Positions 8,539 to 16,790 of a stretch of 33,725 nucleotides of DNA are shown here, piece after piece. The notes under the pieces are model-generated. The model saw only the letters and a program-made list of their open reading frames with translations. It was not told the origin of the DNA and searched no databases. Numbering within the stretch: position 1 is the stretch's first letter; the number at the start of each line of letters is the position of its first letter. The translations under genes were made by a program, and so were the position numbers. Source of the DNA: Candidatus Woesearchaeota archaeon (GTDB lineage: Archaea; Nanobdellota; Nanobdellia; Woesearchaeales; ARS49). The stretch is from NCBI GenBank assembly GCA_014729505.1, contig WJJS01000023.1, positions 1-33,725 on the forward strand, read 5' to 3'.

Positions 8539-8854
8539 TTATTTGCACACTGCTGGATCTTGCGGTCCTGATGCTACACATCGTGATCCTTCAATAAAAT
8601 CATTGCAATCAAAAACCGTGACTACGATTCCTCTGTTCGATATTCCGTGCTTTTCTACACAGTACGGCACAGCGATATGGTATTCGTCCCGTTCTTCTGG
8701 ACCAAACGTGTTATCTTGACCTTATGAAGAATAACACACAGGGTATGTGTCAAACAGTACGTTTGTTTGAATGCCTGAATCGTATGTTTTTTCTCCTAGG
8801 ATGTAGCTTACGTACAAATCTGATCTGTTAACTATCGTTAACTCTGTTGCGAAA
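8539..8854 (-). pseudogene. Truncated, stop-interrupted remnant of an extracytoplasmic protein
   Basis: One frame reads FATELTIVNRSDLYVSYILGEKTYDSGIQTNVLFDTYPVCYSS*GQDNTFGPEERDEYHIAVPYCVEKHGISNRGIVVTVFDCNDFIEGSRCVASGPQDPAVCK*; no start codon; 5' end abuts the tRNA-His 3' end. Confidence 0.6.
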
Positions 8855-8855
8855 G

Positions 8856-8972
8856 GGCGGCTACCGGGAATCGAACCCGGGCCTCAGGAGTTCTGCAGCT
8901 TGCTGCAGAGCCAGTAAAGCTTTGCTTTTACGCTGCCACAGTCCGGTATACTACCATTATACTATAGCCGCC
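8856..8972 (-). tRNA. tRNA-His(GTG) with 45-nt intron at 37/38 (intron 8891-8935)
   Basis: Encoded G-1 opposite C73; acceptor GCGGCTA/TAGCCGC; T-arm CCGGG-TTCGATT-CCCGG; CTGTGG anticodon loop; canonical BHB: CTGT(32-35)/GCAG helix with 3-nt bulges GG^C and AA^C; no encoded CCA. Confidence 0.88.
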
Positions 8973-9054
8973 ATGAAGGTCGTTGAAAACTGGTGATTTT
9001 TAAGCGTTTTGCCTCCTAATCCACTATCCGCACTTCCCGTTGGTAGAAGTGTTC

Positions 9055-11550
9055 TTACAGTATTGGTTTTTTTCGATGTATGAAATGGTCTGCTATCAAG
9101 ATTGTCACGACGAGCACCACAAAGAGTACTAGCCACACAAGTAGTGACGTGCTTTTCTCAACTTCTTGTACCGTAAAAGTTTTGCTCGAGACTGCTTCAT
9201 GTGCGCCGTCATTTGCTAGTATTGTTATGCTATGATCTGTGGCGTTTCTGTCGATAGGCAGGTCATAGGAGGTTTTTTCTAGTTCGAGTCTCACGATGTG
9301 GGGTTCTCCAAAGTCTGCAGAATACATGACAGTATAGACGAGTTCGTCACCGTCTGGATCGTTTCCTTCCCATTCCAAGTGCACAACATCGTCAATAGCT
9401 TCGACAATACTGTAATCGTCAATTGCCAGCTCTACTTCTGGCGCGTTCTTTGAAAAGGTGACCGTATCAACGAGTCCCCTTGGTCCCTCAAGATCTACTT
9501 GTGCAGTGTCGTCATGCCATGGCACGAAATAGTTGAAGTCAATTTCTTCAAGGGAAACACCACCTATGTCAAATCGTTCGCTAAATCCGTAGCGGCCGAT
9601 TTCGTTTCCGGATTCATCGCGCAGCACTATCTGCCACTCTCCTTGTGATTCGTTTAAATCTATAAAGCCGTCGCGAACATATAATGGTAATAGCGATCCT
9701 TTACCGTCTTTTGTTATTGTTCCGCCTACGAGTAGGACTTCTGGATCTTGTTTTGTTTTCCAATAGTTGATCATGTGTACCCATGCGCATTGTGAGATTT
9801 CTCGTATATCGTTTCCAACGGTGCTTTTGCCAAGGATTGCTGGCGAGCGGAGTATAGTGGTAATAGTTTGTGGTGGTGCCAGACCTTCTTTGGTGTATGT
9901 TTCTATTTCTTGGGCAGTTGGTTGTCGGTACTCTTTGTTTCCGGTATCTTCATTTAATGAATGATCGCATTCTTCAGTGATGAGTGCTGGGTTCCAGTGC
10001 CATTCGCGATAGGTGGGGCCGGTAGTTTCCAATAGAAGCTTTAGAGCGTTGTAGCGATCCGTGATATCTCCTCGAGGAGCCATCATGACTACTTTTCTGT
10101 TGAGTGGTAGTAATAATTCTTCGCCGAACTCGTCGGTAAAATCCAGTTGCAGCAATTCCCATCCTGGAACAACGAGGATGATTCTATCGTATCCTCGACT
10201 GCCATATAGTTTGTTGGATCGCAACACTTCTTGACCTAGTTTTTGGGCAAGCTCGGGAAAATCATCATCTTCTGCTATGTGTTGCATGTAATACTCATTA
10301 CTATTCCATGCGACCATTTGAGCTCCGTCAACATAGGGAAATTCTTGTGGTAATGCAGTTCGTAGTCCTGCGGCTACTCCTCCTGCATCCATTCGTGCAG
10401 TGAGTGTTTGCGCTTCACTGCGATCTTTCAATTGTAATGGTCTTACAAGAACATATTCCCATCCTTTCACCTGTTGTGCTTTGCCAATTATTTTGCCTAG
10501 CACTGTGTGTTCTCCGTTAATTTCAGAATTGACACTGATTTCGTAATTTCCGGGTTTTGTAAAGGTAAATGTTGGAGGACTAATTGCGCTAGAGATCCTT
10601 ATTTCCCAATTTTTGGCTTCAGCAAGACAACGGTTCTTTTTTCCGTTTGTTCCGTTGAGTTGCAAAAAGGGTAGTTTTTGTGTTCCTGCAGTAAATGTTT
10701 TTGTATCATATCCTTGTTGTAATTCAAAGGTGACTGGTACAGAGCCTGTGTCGGGAAACGTGCTTTTTCCTCGAATAACAATAGTGTCTCTATCGCTTGG
10801 ATCTGTTTGATAGACTCCTTTCAGTTGTGTTTCTCTATTCACAACCATTGGCACGCCGATGTTATTGATAGTGTCAGTCACTCGACTGTATAGATTGCTG
10901 CCGGTTTCTTGATCATTGACCCATACTTTTTGATAGGGTTGAAAGTATACTTCAACATCGCTGATTTCGCATTCTGGTTCTGCTGGTGGCGCACAATAGC
11001 AGGGCGCATAATGGTTTGGACATGAGTATTCAAATGGATCGACACAATAACCATGTACGCATTCTTTGTCAGCAGGGCATTGTTGTGAAGTAAACATTTC
11101 ACGGATGTCTTCTCGCATAGAAGGATGTGTTTCAAGTATTGTTTCTACGTCGGGAATGCATTGCCATCCTGCACAAAAGGAACTTACTAATGGTCCTGGC
11201 AGTCCTTGATCGAAGTATAGTTCTGCGTATTCTGTGCTCGGGCTAAATCCTTTGCGCGCTGGATAAAAGTCAGGATCCTTGCATGTTGATCCTTCGTACG
11301 CTACAGAACCCATGATAGGTCTTAAGATATCTGCACAGTTGATGGCATATTCTGACGGTAGATTGTCCACGCCTGCGGGTAATTGTGGTGTGCCTATCCA
11401 TCGACAGCCGGGAATGATCAACGTGTTACCTCCTTCACATCTTCCATAGTACATCGTGGGTTCGTATACATAAGTATCGCCGTCTTCAAGTGTTGAACTT
11501 CCTGTTATGCGTGCAAAGACGGGTTGTAGGGGTTGAGTTGTGCTGTGCAA
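9055..11550 (-). CDS. Large secreted/surface protein with Cys-rich N-terminal part, Ig/FnIII-like C-terminal region and C-terminal TM anchor; likely the 3' part of a frameshifted gene
   Basis: 831 aa ORF whose start is a TTG with no signal peptide; C-terminal LVWLVLFVVLVVTILIADHFIHRKK. Confidence 0.8.
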   Translation of the reverse strand: MHSTTQPLQPVFARITGSSTLEDGDTYVYEPTMYYGRCEGGNTLIIPGCRWIGTPQLPAGVDNLPSEYAINCADILRPIMGSVAYEGSTCKDPDFYPARKGFSPSTEYAELYFDQGLPGPLVSSFCAGWQCIPDVETILETHPSMREDIREMFTSQQCPADKECVHGYCVDPFEYSCPNHYAPCYCAPPAEPECEISDVEVYFQPYQKVWVNDQETGSNLYSRVTDTINNIGVPMVVNRETQLKGVYQTDPSDRDTIVIRGKSTFPDTGSVPVTFELQQGYDTKTFTAGTQKLPFLQLNGTNGKKNRCLAEAKNWEIRISSAISPPTFTFTKPGNYEISVNSEINGEHTVLGKIIGKAQQVKGWEYVLVRPLQLKDRSEAQTLTARMDAGGVAAGLRTALPQEFPYVDGAQMVAWNSNEYYMQHIAEDDDFPELAQKLGQEVLRSNKLYGSRGYDRIILVVPGWELLQLDFTDEFGEELLLPLNRKVVMMAPRGDITDRYNALKLLLETTGPTYREWHWNPALITEECDHSLNEDTGNKEYRQPTAQEIETYTKEGLAPPQTITTILRSPAILGKSTVGNDIREISQCAWVHMINYWKTKQDPEVLLVGGTITKDGKGSLLPLYVRDGFIDLNESQGEWQIVLRDESGNEIGRYGFSERFDIGGVSLEEIDFNYFVPWHDDTAQVDLEGPRGLVDTVTFSKNAPEVELAIDDYSIVEAIDDVVHLEWEGNDPDGDELVYTVMYSADFGEPHIVRLELEKTSYDLPIDRNATDHSITILANDGAHEAVSSKTFTVQEVEKSTSLLVWLVLFVVLVVTILIADHFIHRKKPIL

Positions 11551-11876
11551 TCTTGTTGAAAACTGAGTACTTCTCTGGTTTGATACTCAAGTGAAGGTCT
11601 GTTTGTGTATTTTACAAATTTTGTTCCGGAATCTGCACTGAATGTTCCTGAAGCTTGTGCGGTGTCAAAATCCACTTCCGCTGTAAAAGTTACATCGAGA
11701 ACGTCATCTGTTGAAACAATGTGTTGAGGACATACTGGCGCGCTTCCGTCAGGACAGATGCTTGGATCTTCTGGTGCCGGCGGGCAAGTAATATCGTGCA
11801 GCGGTAACGTAGAATCAAGTGGGTCGGCAAAAATAAGTGTCGCACAAACGATAATAAAGATGACGATTTTATGCAT
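11505..11876 (-). CDS. Signal peptide-bearing 5' part of the above gene (MHKIVIFIIVCATLIFADP...)
   Basis: 123 aa ORF; overlaps the 831-aa ORF by 46 nt in another frame. Confidence 0.65.
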   Translation of the reverse strand: MHKIVIFIIVCATLIFADPLDSTLPLHDITCPPAPEDPSICPDGSAPVCPQHIVSTDDVLDVTFTAEVDFDTAQASGTFSADSGTKFVKYTNRPSLEYQTREVLSFQQDCTAQLNPYNPSLHA

Positions 11877-12399
11877 CTTCTACAATGGCCTCTTCTTTTT
11901 TCTCGCCATATAATTTGTATAAGTGATAGATAAATGGGAGCATAAATGAAACGGTGTAGATTAGAGATACTAGTAACGGATTATGTATCCCTGCTGGTCG
12001 TTGTAGTACTGCAGCCCAGAAGTTTGATCCTATCGTGACGACAAAGAAGTTTGCGAGCAACAAGAAGGGTAGTAGTCCTGCAATAAGCGCGTAGTATTCG
12101 TCTTTGACTCGTTCCATGTGATAGACGATGACGTCACAAAACATGCCAAATGCAAAACCGAGTATGACAAGAAAGAAGATAACAGTTAGTTCATCTGCGA
12201 TGACAAATAGTGGTACAAGTACAATACCCAAAAATACATTGCCAATAAGTATTGCAAAAAGCGTGAGCCAATAATTGAGTGCATGCCAGAACTTTGATTG
12301 TGCAGTGATATGCGCTTCGCTTTTGTAGAGAGCTCGGAGTGCTTTGTCACGATCTCGTGGCCGTATCTTCTTGCGTAGTACTTCTTGATAAATGTCCAT
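11869..12399 (-). CDS. Multi-pass membrane protein, unknown
   Basis: 176 aa, several hydrophobic segments; TATA-like box at 12429-12438. Confidence 0.75.
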   Translation of the reverse strand: MDIYQEVLRKKIRPRDRDKALRALYKSEAHITAQSKFWHALNYWLTLFAILIGNVFLGIVLVPLFVIADELTVIFFLVILGFAFGMFCDVIVYHMERVKDEYYALIAGLLPFLLLANFFVVTIGSNFWAAVLQRPAGIHNPLLVSLIYTVSFMLPFIYHLYKLYGEKKEEAIVEDA

Positions 12400-12444
12400 C
12401 TCTTTTTTTTGGTTCCAAGAGTATTGTCTATAAAAAGGAATCGT

Positions 12445-12912
12445 TTACTCGTCTTCTTCTCCTTCGAGGATGTGCTCTATATATGTTACGAATTTTTTGA
12501 CTTTTTCAAAGTATTCTTTGATATCGTCGATCTTGATTGTGAGCGTTTCTCCATCGATTTCGCAGGTCATGGTGACGTGTCGTCTGAATTCCTGACTGCG
12601 TGTGAATTCTGCTTTGTCAATTTTTCTAAGCAGCAAAAAAAATGCGATGTAGTCTTTGAGTTGTTCATCAGTGGGGTAGTGTTTTAAGACTAGGTTTGCT
12701 CGTGCAACGGGAAACTTTGGTAATTCTTCTAGTTTTTTCTCGTCTTGCAAGTGGTAGAGGAGTGCTTCTATGGCAAAAGAACTCGCGTTGATTAATCGTT
12801 CGATCACGCTTTTGATCACGTCAACGGTTCTCGTGTATTTGAGACTTACGTAGAACAGGTGATCGGCGCGTTTCAGCTCTTCTTTTGCATTATCCAATGA
12901 ATCTAACTTCAT
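12445..12912 (-). CDS. Conserved-looking helical cytosolic protein, unknown
   Basis: 155 aa ORF in a cluster downstream of NAC. Confidence 0.7.
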   Translation of the reverse strand: MKLDSLDNAKEELKRADHLFYVSLKYTRTVDVIKSVIERLINASSFAIEALLYHLQDEKKLEELPKFPVARANLVLKHYPTDEQLKDYIAFFLLLRKIDKAEFTRSQEFRRHVTMTCEIDGETLTIKIDDIKEYFEKVKKFVTYIEHILEGEEDE

Positions 12913-12924
12913 GCGGGGCGCGAA

Positions 12925-13251
12925 TTAACTGGACAGCTCGAGGATGGCACTTGCAAGATCTCCGTTATGTTTTTTGATCGCCTCTCGTGCGTCTTCCTTT
13001 GAGACGTTTGCTTGTTCCATCACGGTCTGTACGTCTTCCTCACTGATTTCTACTTCTCGCGGTTGTTCCACAATGGTGCCACTGATTTGAAAGGACTCTT
13101 GGCCCATCATGACCACGCGTGCCACTTGTGGTTCGAGAATGTGAATGTCTTTGTCTGGTGTTTTTATGATAACGAGGCTTGCTTCAATATCTTCTTGACT
13201 CACGCCCATTTTTTTCATTGCTTTTTCGAGTTGTTTTGGGTTGAGTTTCAT
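12925..13251 (-). CDS. nac: Archaeal nascent polypeptide-associated complex protein (NAC domain + UBA)
   Basis: MKLNPKQLEKAMKKMGVSQEDIEASLVIIKTPDKDIHILEPQVARVVMMGQESFQISGTI...; C-terminal UBA-like VMEQANVSKEDAREAIKKHNGDLASAILEL. Confidence 0.92.
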   Translation of the reverse strand: MKLNPKQLEKAMKKMGVSQEDIEASLVIIKTPDKDIHILEPQVARVVMMGQESFQISGTIVEQPREVEISEEDVQTVMEQANVSKEDAREAIKKHNGDLASAILELSS

Positions 13252-13418
13252 CCGATGAATGCTCCTCCGTATAATTCTAGGAAAATAACGATGAGCATGA
13301 CTACAATAGCAAGTACAATAACATGTCCTGGCTGTATTTCTAGTTTTGATTGATAATCTTCAAAATATTGTGTAATTCCAGCCGTCGTTGCGGGCATGCG
13401 TACTTTTTTGTCAGCCAT
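13248..13418 (-). CDS. Preprotein translocase Sec61-beta/SecG-like subunit, 56 aa (absent from ORF track)
   Basis: Manual translation MADKKVRMPATTAGITQYFEDYQSKLEIQPGHVIVLAIVVMLIVIFLELYGGAFIG; ATGA overlap with NAC. Confidence 0.88.
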   Translation of the reverse strand: MADKKVRMPATTAGITQYFEDYQSKLEIQPGHVIVLAIVVMLIVIFLELYGGAFIG

Positions 13419-13426
13419 GGTATAAA

Positions 13427-13751
13427 GCAGGTTGGGTACGCATAAGCTACCTTCTGTTAGCCCCCTAAAACGATTCCGTTCCTCTCGGATGGGCTATCTT
13501 AGCATTTAACTAAGCGTCATATGACTTGCACTGGACCAGGACTATCCGTTTCAGCCGTTCTTACTCCAACGTCGGTAGGTTATCTCACACCCGTTACCGA
13601 GTGTTTCGCACACGTCATTCTTAGAGTAAGGGGTCTCGTTTCTGTGATGTTGCCCCCGGTATGCCCGGACTTATCAGGGATAAGTGATCCTTTTGGTAGT
13701 GGGTAGACTTTCCTAAGCCAAAAGCCTAAGCTAAGTACATACCTAACCTGT
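13427..13751 (-). ncRNA. rnpB: Archaeal RNase P RNA
   Basis: CR-I-like AGGAAAGTC, CR-V-like ACAGAAGGTAGCTTA near the 3' end, terminal P1 pairing CAGGTT...AACCTG; TATA box (ATTTATAA, 13775-13782) upstream. Confidence 0.9.
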
Positions 13752-13774
13752 AGTCTAGAGAAGACAATCAAGCC

Positions 13775-13782
13775 TTATAAAT
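13775..13782 (-). promoter_or_regulatory. TATA box for the RNase P RNA transcript
   Basis: ATTTATAA about 25 nt upstream of the inferred RNA 5' end. Confidence 0.6.
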
Positions 13783-13832
13783 GTATCGTTTAAGAGTGGT
13801 AACGCAAAAACAGTGCACTGCGTGATGTTGTT

Positions 13833-14420
13833 TTACACTATAAAACTACAGCCATCAGAATGTAAGAGCAATCCAACACTTGCGTCTGTTATCGTGATAA
13901 CCTTTGTAAATTGTGGCCATAAAGTGCTGAGATCGATCCATGCCTGCGTGGATGCATCCCATGACCACGCGTGCAGGTTAGTGCAGGCAGCTAGTGAAGG
14001 TTGTGGGGCTACCTTTCCATCATAAAAGGTGTGCGCACCTATAACTTCCCACCCTTTGCCCACATTCAGATTTTGGATATTATTTGCGATGGGTACTTCA
14101 TACTCGAGCGTGGAATCTTGAGTAACGTAGAGAAATCCTGTTTTGTGTATGACGTCTGCTGGCTGCAAATTTCCTATTTGTGTTGTATTAAAAGTTGGAT
14201 ACACTTGTGCCCATTGCTGGTTTTGGTGATGAAATACCCATAGTGATCCTGCATCGGTAACGTCAAAGGTTCCCCCTACTTGTTGGCTGAGGTCAAGTAG
14301 TCCTGCCACGAGGTTCCATCCTTTGTGCAGATCCACGGTAACAGTGTAGATATCGCCAACTGGCGCAATCACTGCTGTAGTGAGAAGAATGAGTGGTAAT
14401 AGTAGTAGTAGTCGTTTCAT
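13833..14420 (-). CDS. Secreted 'GWN' repeat protein, paralog 1
   Basis: Signal peptide; KGWNLVAGLLDLSQQVGGTF and KGWEVIGAHTFYDG repeats. Confidence 0.8.
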   Translation of the reverse strand: MKRLLLLLPLILLTTAVIAPVGDIYTVTVDLHKGWNLVAGLLDLSQQVGGTFDVTDAGSLWVFHHQNQQWAQVYPTFNTTQIGNLQPADVIHKTGFLYVTQDSTLEYEVPIANNIQNLNVGKGWEVIGAHTFYDGKVAPQPSLAACTNLHAWSWDASTQAWIDLSTLWPQFTKVITITDASVGLLLHSDGCSFIV

Positions 14421-15118
14421 GGAAATGGTGGCGGCATCATGATTCCTGAGGGCGTCCCTGCAGCACTGTTACTATAGACACATCCTTGCGGGTCATAGAG
14501 GAGTATTCCGGGCCATGCTTCGCCAAGTGTGAGCGGCAGATTCAATGCAGGTATAAAGGCAGTGAGTTCAAACCATTGTGCTGTTTGTCCTTGCACGCCT
14601 ATGGTATCATATGCCCATATGCGAAGGGCAGGGCATTGTGCGAATGCAGTGGCAATGGGTACTTGATCGTGAAAGAGTTGAAGACTGTTTAAGGACCAAA
14701 ACCCTGGTAATGAAGAGAACTGATTAATATTGGCATATACTGGTACTTCATAGTTTAGTGTACCGTCTGTATCACTGTAGATCATTGTCGGCAGGTGTGC
14801 GACCATGTCGAAATCTAGCAGTCCAAGAGTGTTCATGTCAAAGTTCGGATATACTTCTGCCCATCCTGTGCTGCCCGTCGGTCCTGCGCCGGACATGAGA
14901 ATATATATCGAGTGTATATTTGCTGGTTGTAGTGTTCCTCCGACGAGTTGACTCATATCACTGAAGTGATCGATATAATTCCATCCTTGGTAGATATCTG
15001 CGGTGACGAGATACGAGGATTGTGCTGGTGTTGTCGGCGCACCGAATTGTGCGTTTACGCAAGCTAGTGTTAAGAGCACCAGCGCGAGTGTAAGTATTCT
15101 TTTCATTGTAATGTGCAA
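14417..15118 (-). CDS. Secreted 'GWN' repeat protein, paralog 2
   Basis: Signal peptide; QGWNYIDHFSDMSQLVGGTL and LPGFWSLNSLQLFHDQ repeats; ATGA overlap with paralog 1. Confidence 0.8.
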   Translation of the reverse strand: MHITMKRILTLALVLLTLACVNAQFGAPTTPAQSSYLVTADIYQGWNYIDHFSDMSQLVGGTLQPANIHSIYILMSGAGPTGSTGWAEVYPNFDMNTLGLLDFDMVAHLPTMIYSDTDGTLNYEVPVYANINQFSSLPGFWSLNSLQLFHDQVPIATAFAQCPALRIWAYDTIGVQGQTAQWFELTAFIPALNLPLTLGEAWPGILLYDPQGCVYSNSAAGTPSGIMMPPPFP

Positions 15119-16116
15119 TCTCCGTCAATTAATAATACGTAGACTCGTTGCCAATCGTATGGATCTGATGGTACGTAGTTGACAAGTGCTGGATTGTTCA
15201 TCCAATCCTGACTTGCTGCATTCCATTCCCAGACTTCGCTGCCGCCTGCGGCAATCACGCAGTTTCCAAGGTGATTTGCAAGGTTTTCTCCAACATCAGT
15301 AAATGGTGCCATGGTGAGTACGTTCCATCCGTTGTACAGTGGTATGCCTGTGATGCTTTGTGGTACGGTCATTTCATAGTCAAGATAGCCGTCAGTATTG
15401 GAATAGACCCAGAATCCGTTTGCATCCGAGTATGGAGGTAATGATGACATCGTCGGATTGAACACGTAATCTTGTAGTTTCGCATCCCATCCTATAGCGT
15501 CTTGTACAAAGTCACCTGCGGTGATGGTGCCGGTGTTTAACGTTTGATAGGGAAGATCCCAGTATCCTGCAACGAGGTTCCATCCTGCGTAGATTTTTGC
15601 GTCATCCACATTTTGACTATACACGTTGATCACTCCGCTTGAACTTGGAGGTGGCGTAGTAGTGGTCGTTGTAGTAATTGGTCCTGGCGTCACAGTACTG
15701 GTTCCTGCGCATTCAACGTACATTTCTCGGTATAATCCGCTAATTGATTGATCGCAAGGAACAGACACCGAACAAGCAGGGCACGTGTGACAGGAATGGT
15801 ATCTGGTACTACATGCGCCTGTTTGCGGAGGCCCGTTGCAGTATACTCCTGACTCGTCTCCACTAGAACTGCTCGTTGTCGCAGCGGTAGGATGATATTG
15901 TAAACATACTCCGTTGCCGGGTTCCGTGTATCCTACACAGGTTCCTCCTGCTTTTTTGCAGACTTCATCTCCGCTGTCTTCGCTTGCGTCTGTCGAGGTG
16001 ACGACATAATAGGTTTTCCCGTTGTATATCACCGGACTTGAAAGTGCTAGAGCCAGGGGTATTGTAGTTAGGAGTAGAAGGACGAGTATCGAGTAGAGTA
16101 AGGATAATTGTTTCAA
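15103..16116 (-). CDS. Secreted 'GWN' repeat protein, paralog 3, with N-terminal Cys-rich module and Thr-rich linker
   Basis: Signal peptide; VCKKAGGTCVGYTEPGNGVCLQ; TTTTTTTPPPSSS linker; AGWNLVAGYWDLPYQTLNTGTI and NGWNVLTMAPFTD repeats. Confidence 0.8.
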   Translation of the reverse strand: MKQLSLLYSILVLLLLTTIPLALALSSPVIYNGKTYYVVTSTDASEDSGDEVCKKAGGTCVGYTEPGNGVCLQYHPTAATTSSSSGDESGVYCNGPPQTGACSTRYHSCHTCPACSVSVPCDQSISGLYREMYVECAGTSTVTPGPITTTTTTTPPPSSSGVINVYSQNVDDAKIYAGWNLVAGYWDLPYQTLNTGTITAGDFVQDAIGWDAKLQDYVFNPTMSSLPPYSDANGFWVYSNTDGYLDYEMTVPQSITGIPLYNGWNVLTMAPFTDVGENLANHLGNCVIAAGGSEVWEWNAASQDWMNNPALVNYVPSDPYDWQRVYVLLIDGDCTLQ

Positions 16117-16235
16117 CGTACCACCTCTTTACCAACGAAAAGCCGTTAAAGAATTATAAATGTTTCGTCGGATTTTTTTGGTTCGATTCCTCTAGTCCCA
16201 TAATCTTTTTATACTTACGCCAAGGATCTGAGTGT

Positions 16236-16790
16236 ATGCAATCGATTACTGGACGTTTTATTGTGGAAATGCTTGGCAAGCCCAAGGAGTATATAGAGTC
16301 TACGCTCAAAAAGTATGTTGATAAGTTTCGTGAAAATCTCGATATTACGAGTGCTGAATTTGCAAAACCAAAAGAACAGGAGGGTGGTTTGTTTAGTGTG
16401 TTTGCGGAATTGGAGATTACTTTCAAAAATATGAGCGATCTTTTTGGTTTTTGTCTTGATGCCATGCCGAGTTCTGTGGAGATCATGGATCCTGAGACTT
16501 TGACGTTTGAATCAGTGTACCTTGCAGATTTTCTCAATGATATTCAAACGAAACTGCATAATACTGATATGGTAGTCAAAACGCTTTCTGCGCAAAATAA
16601 GACTCTTGATAAAAATGCACAAACAATTGTGCGCAATTTCATTATTAATTTGCTTGCAGCAGGTCCTAAAACGATTGAGGAGTTGAGTAAGCCTATTGGC
16701 ATTAAACCGCCGAAATTGCAGAATTTTTTGACGAAATTAATTGAAGAAAAGATGGTGATTCAAGATGGGGACACATTCCGATCGCACTGA
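16236..16790 (+). CDS. Conserved hypothetical protein with C-terminal wHTH-like segment
   Basis: 184 aa ORF, TATA-like CTTTTTATACTT upstream, overlaps the scpB start; TIEELSKPIGIKPPKLQNFLTKLIEEKMV. Confidence 0.7.
   Translation: MQSITGRFIVEMLGKPKEYIESTLKKYVDKFRENLDITSAEFAKPKEQEGGLFSVFAELEITFKNMSDLFGFCLDAMPSSVEIMDPETLTFESVYLADFLNDIQTKLHNTDMVVKTLSAQNKTLDKNAQTIVRNFIINLLAAGPKTIEELSKPIGIKPPKLQNFLTKLIEEKMVIQDGDTFRSH

Noticed and set aside
8856-8972. tRNA-Gly or tRNA-Asp reading of the minus-strand tRNA
   Set aside because: The encoded G-1 opposite C73 and the BHB-defined loop CTGTGG fix anticodon GTG (His)
13580-13771. Short ORFs (13521-13706 plus, 13580-13771 minus) within RNase P RNA
   Set aside because: Region is explained by conserved RNase P RNA motifs
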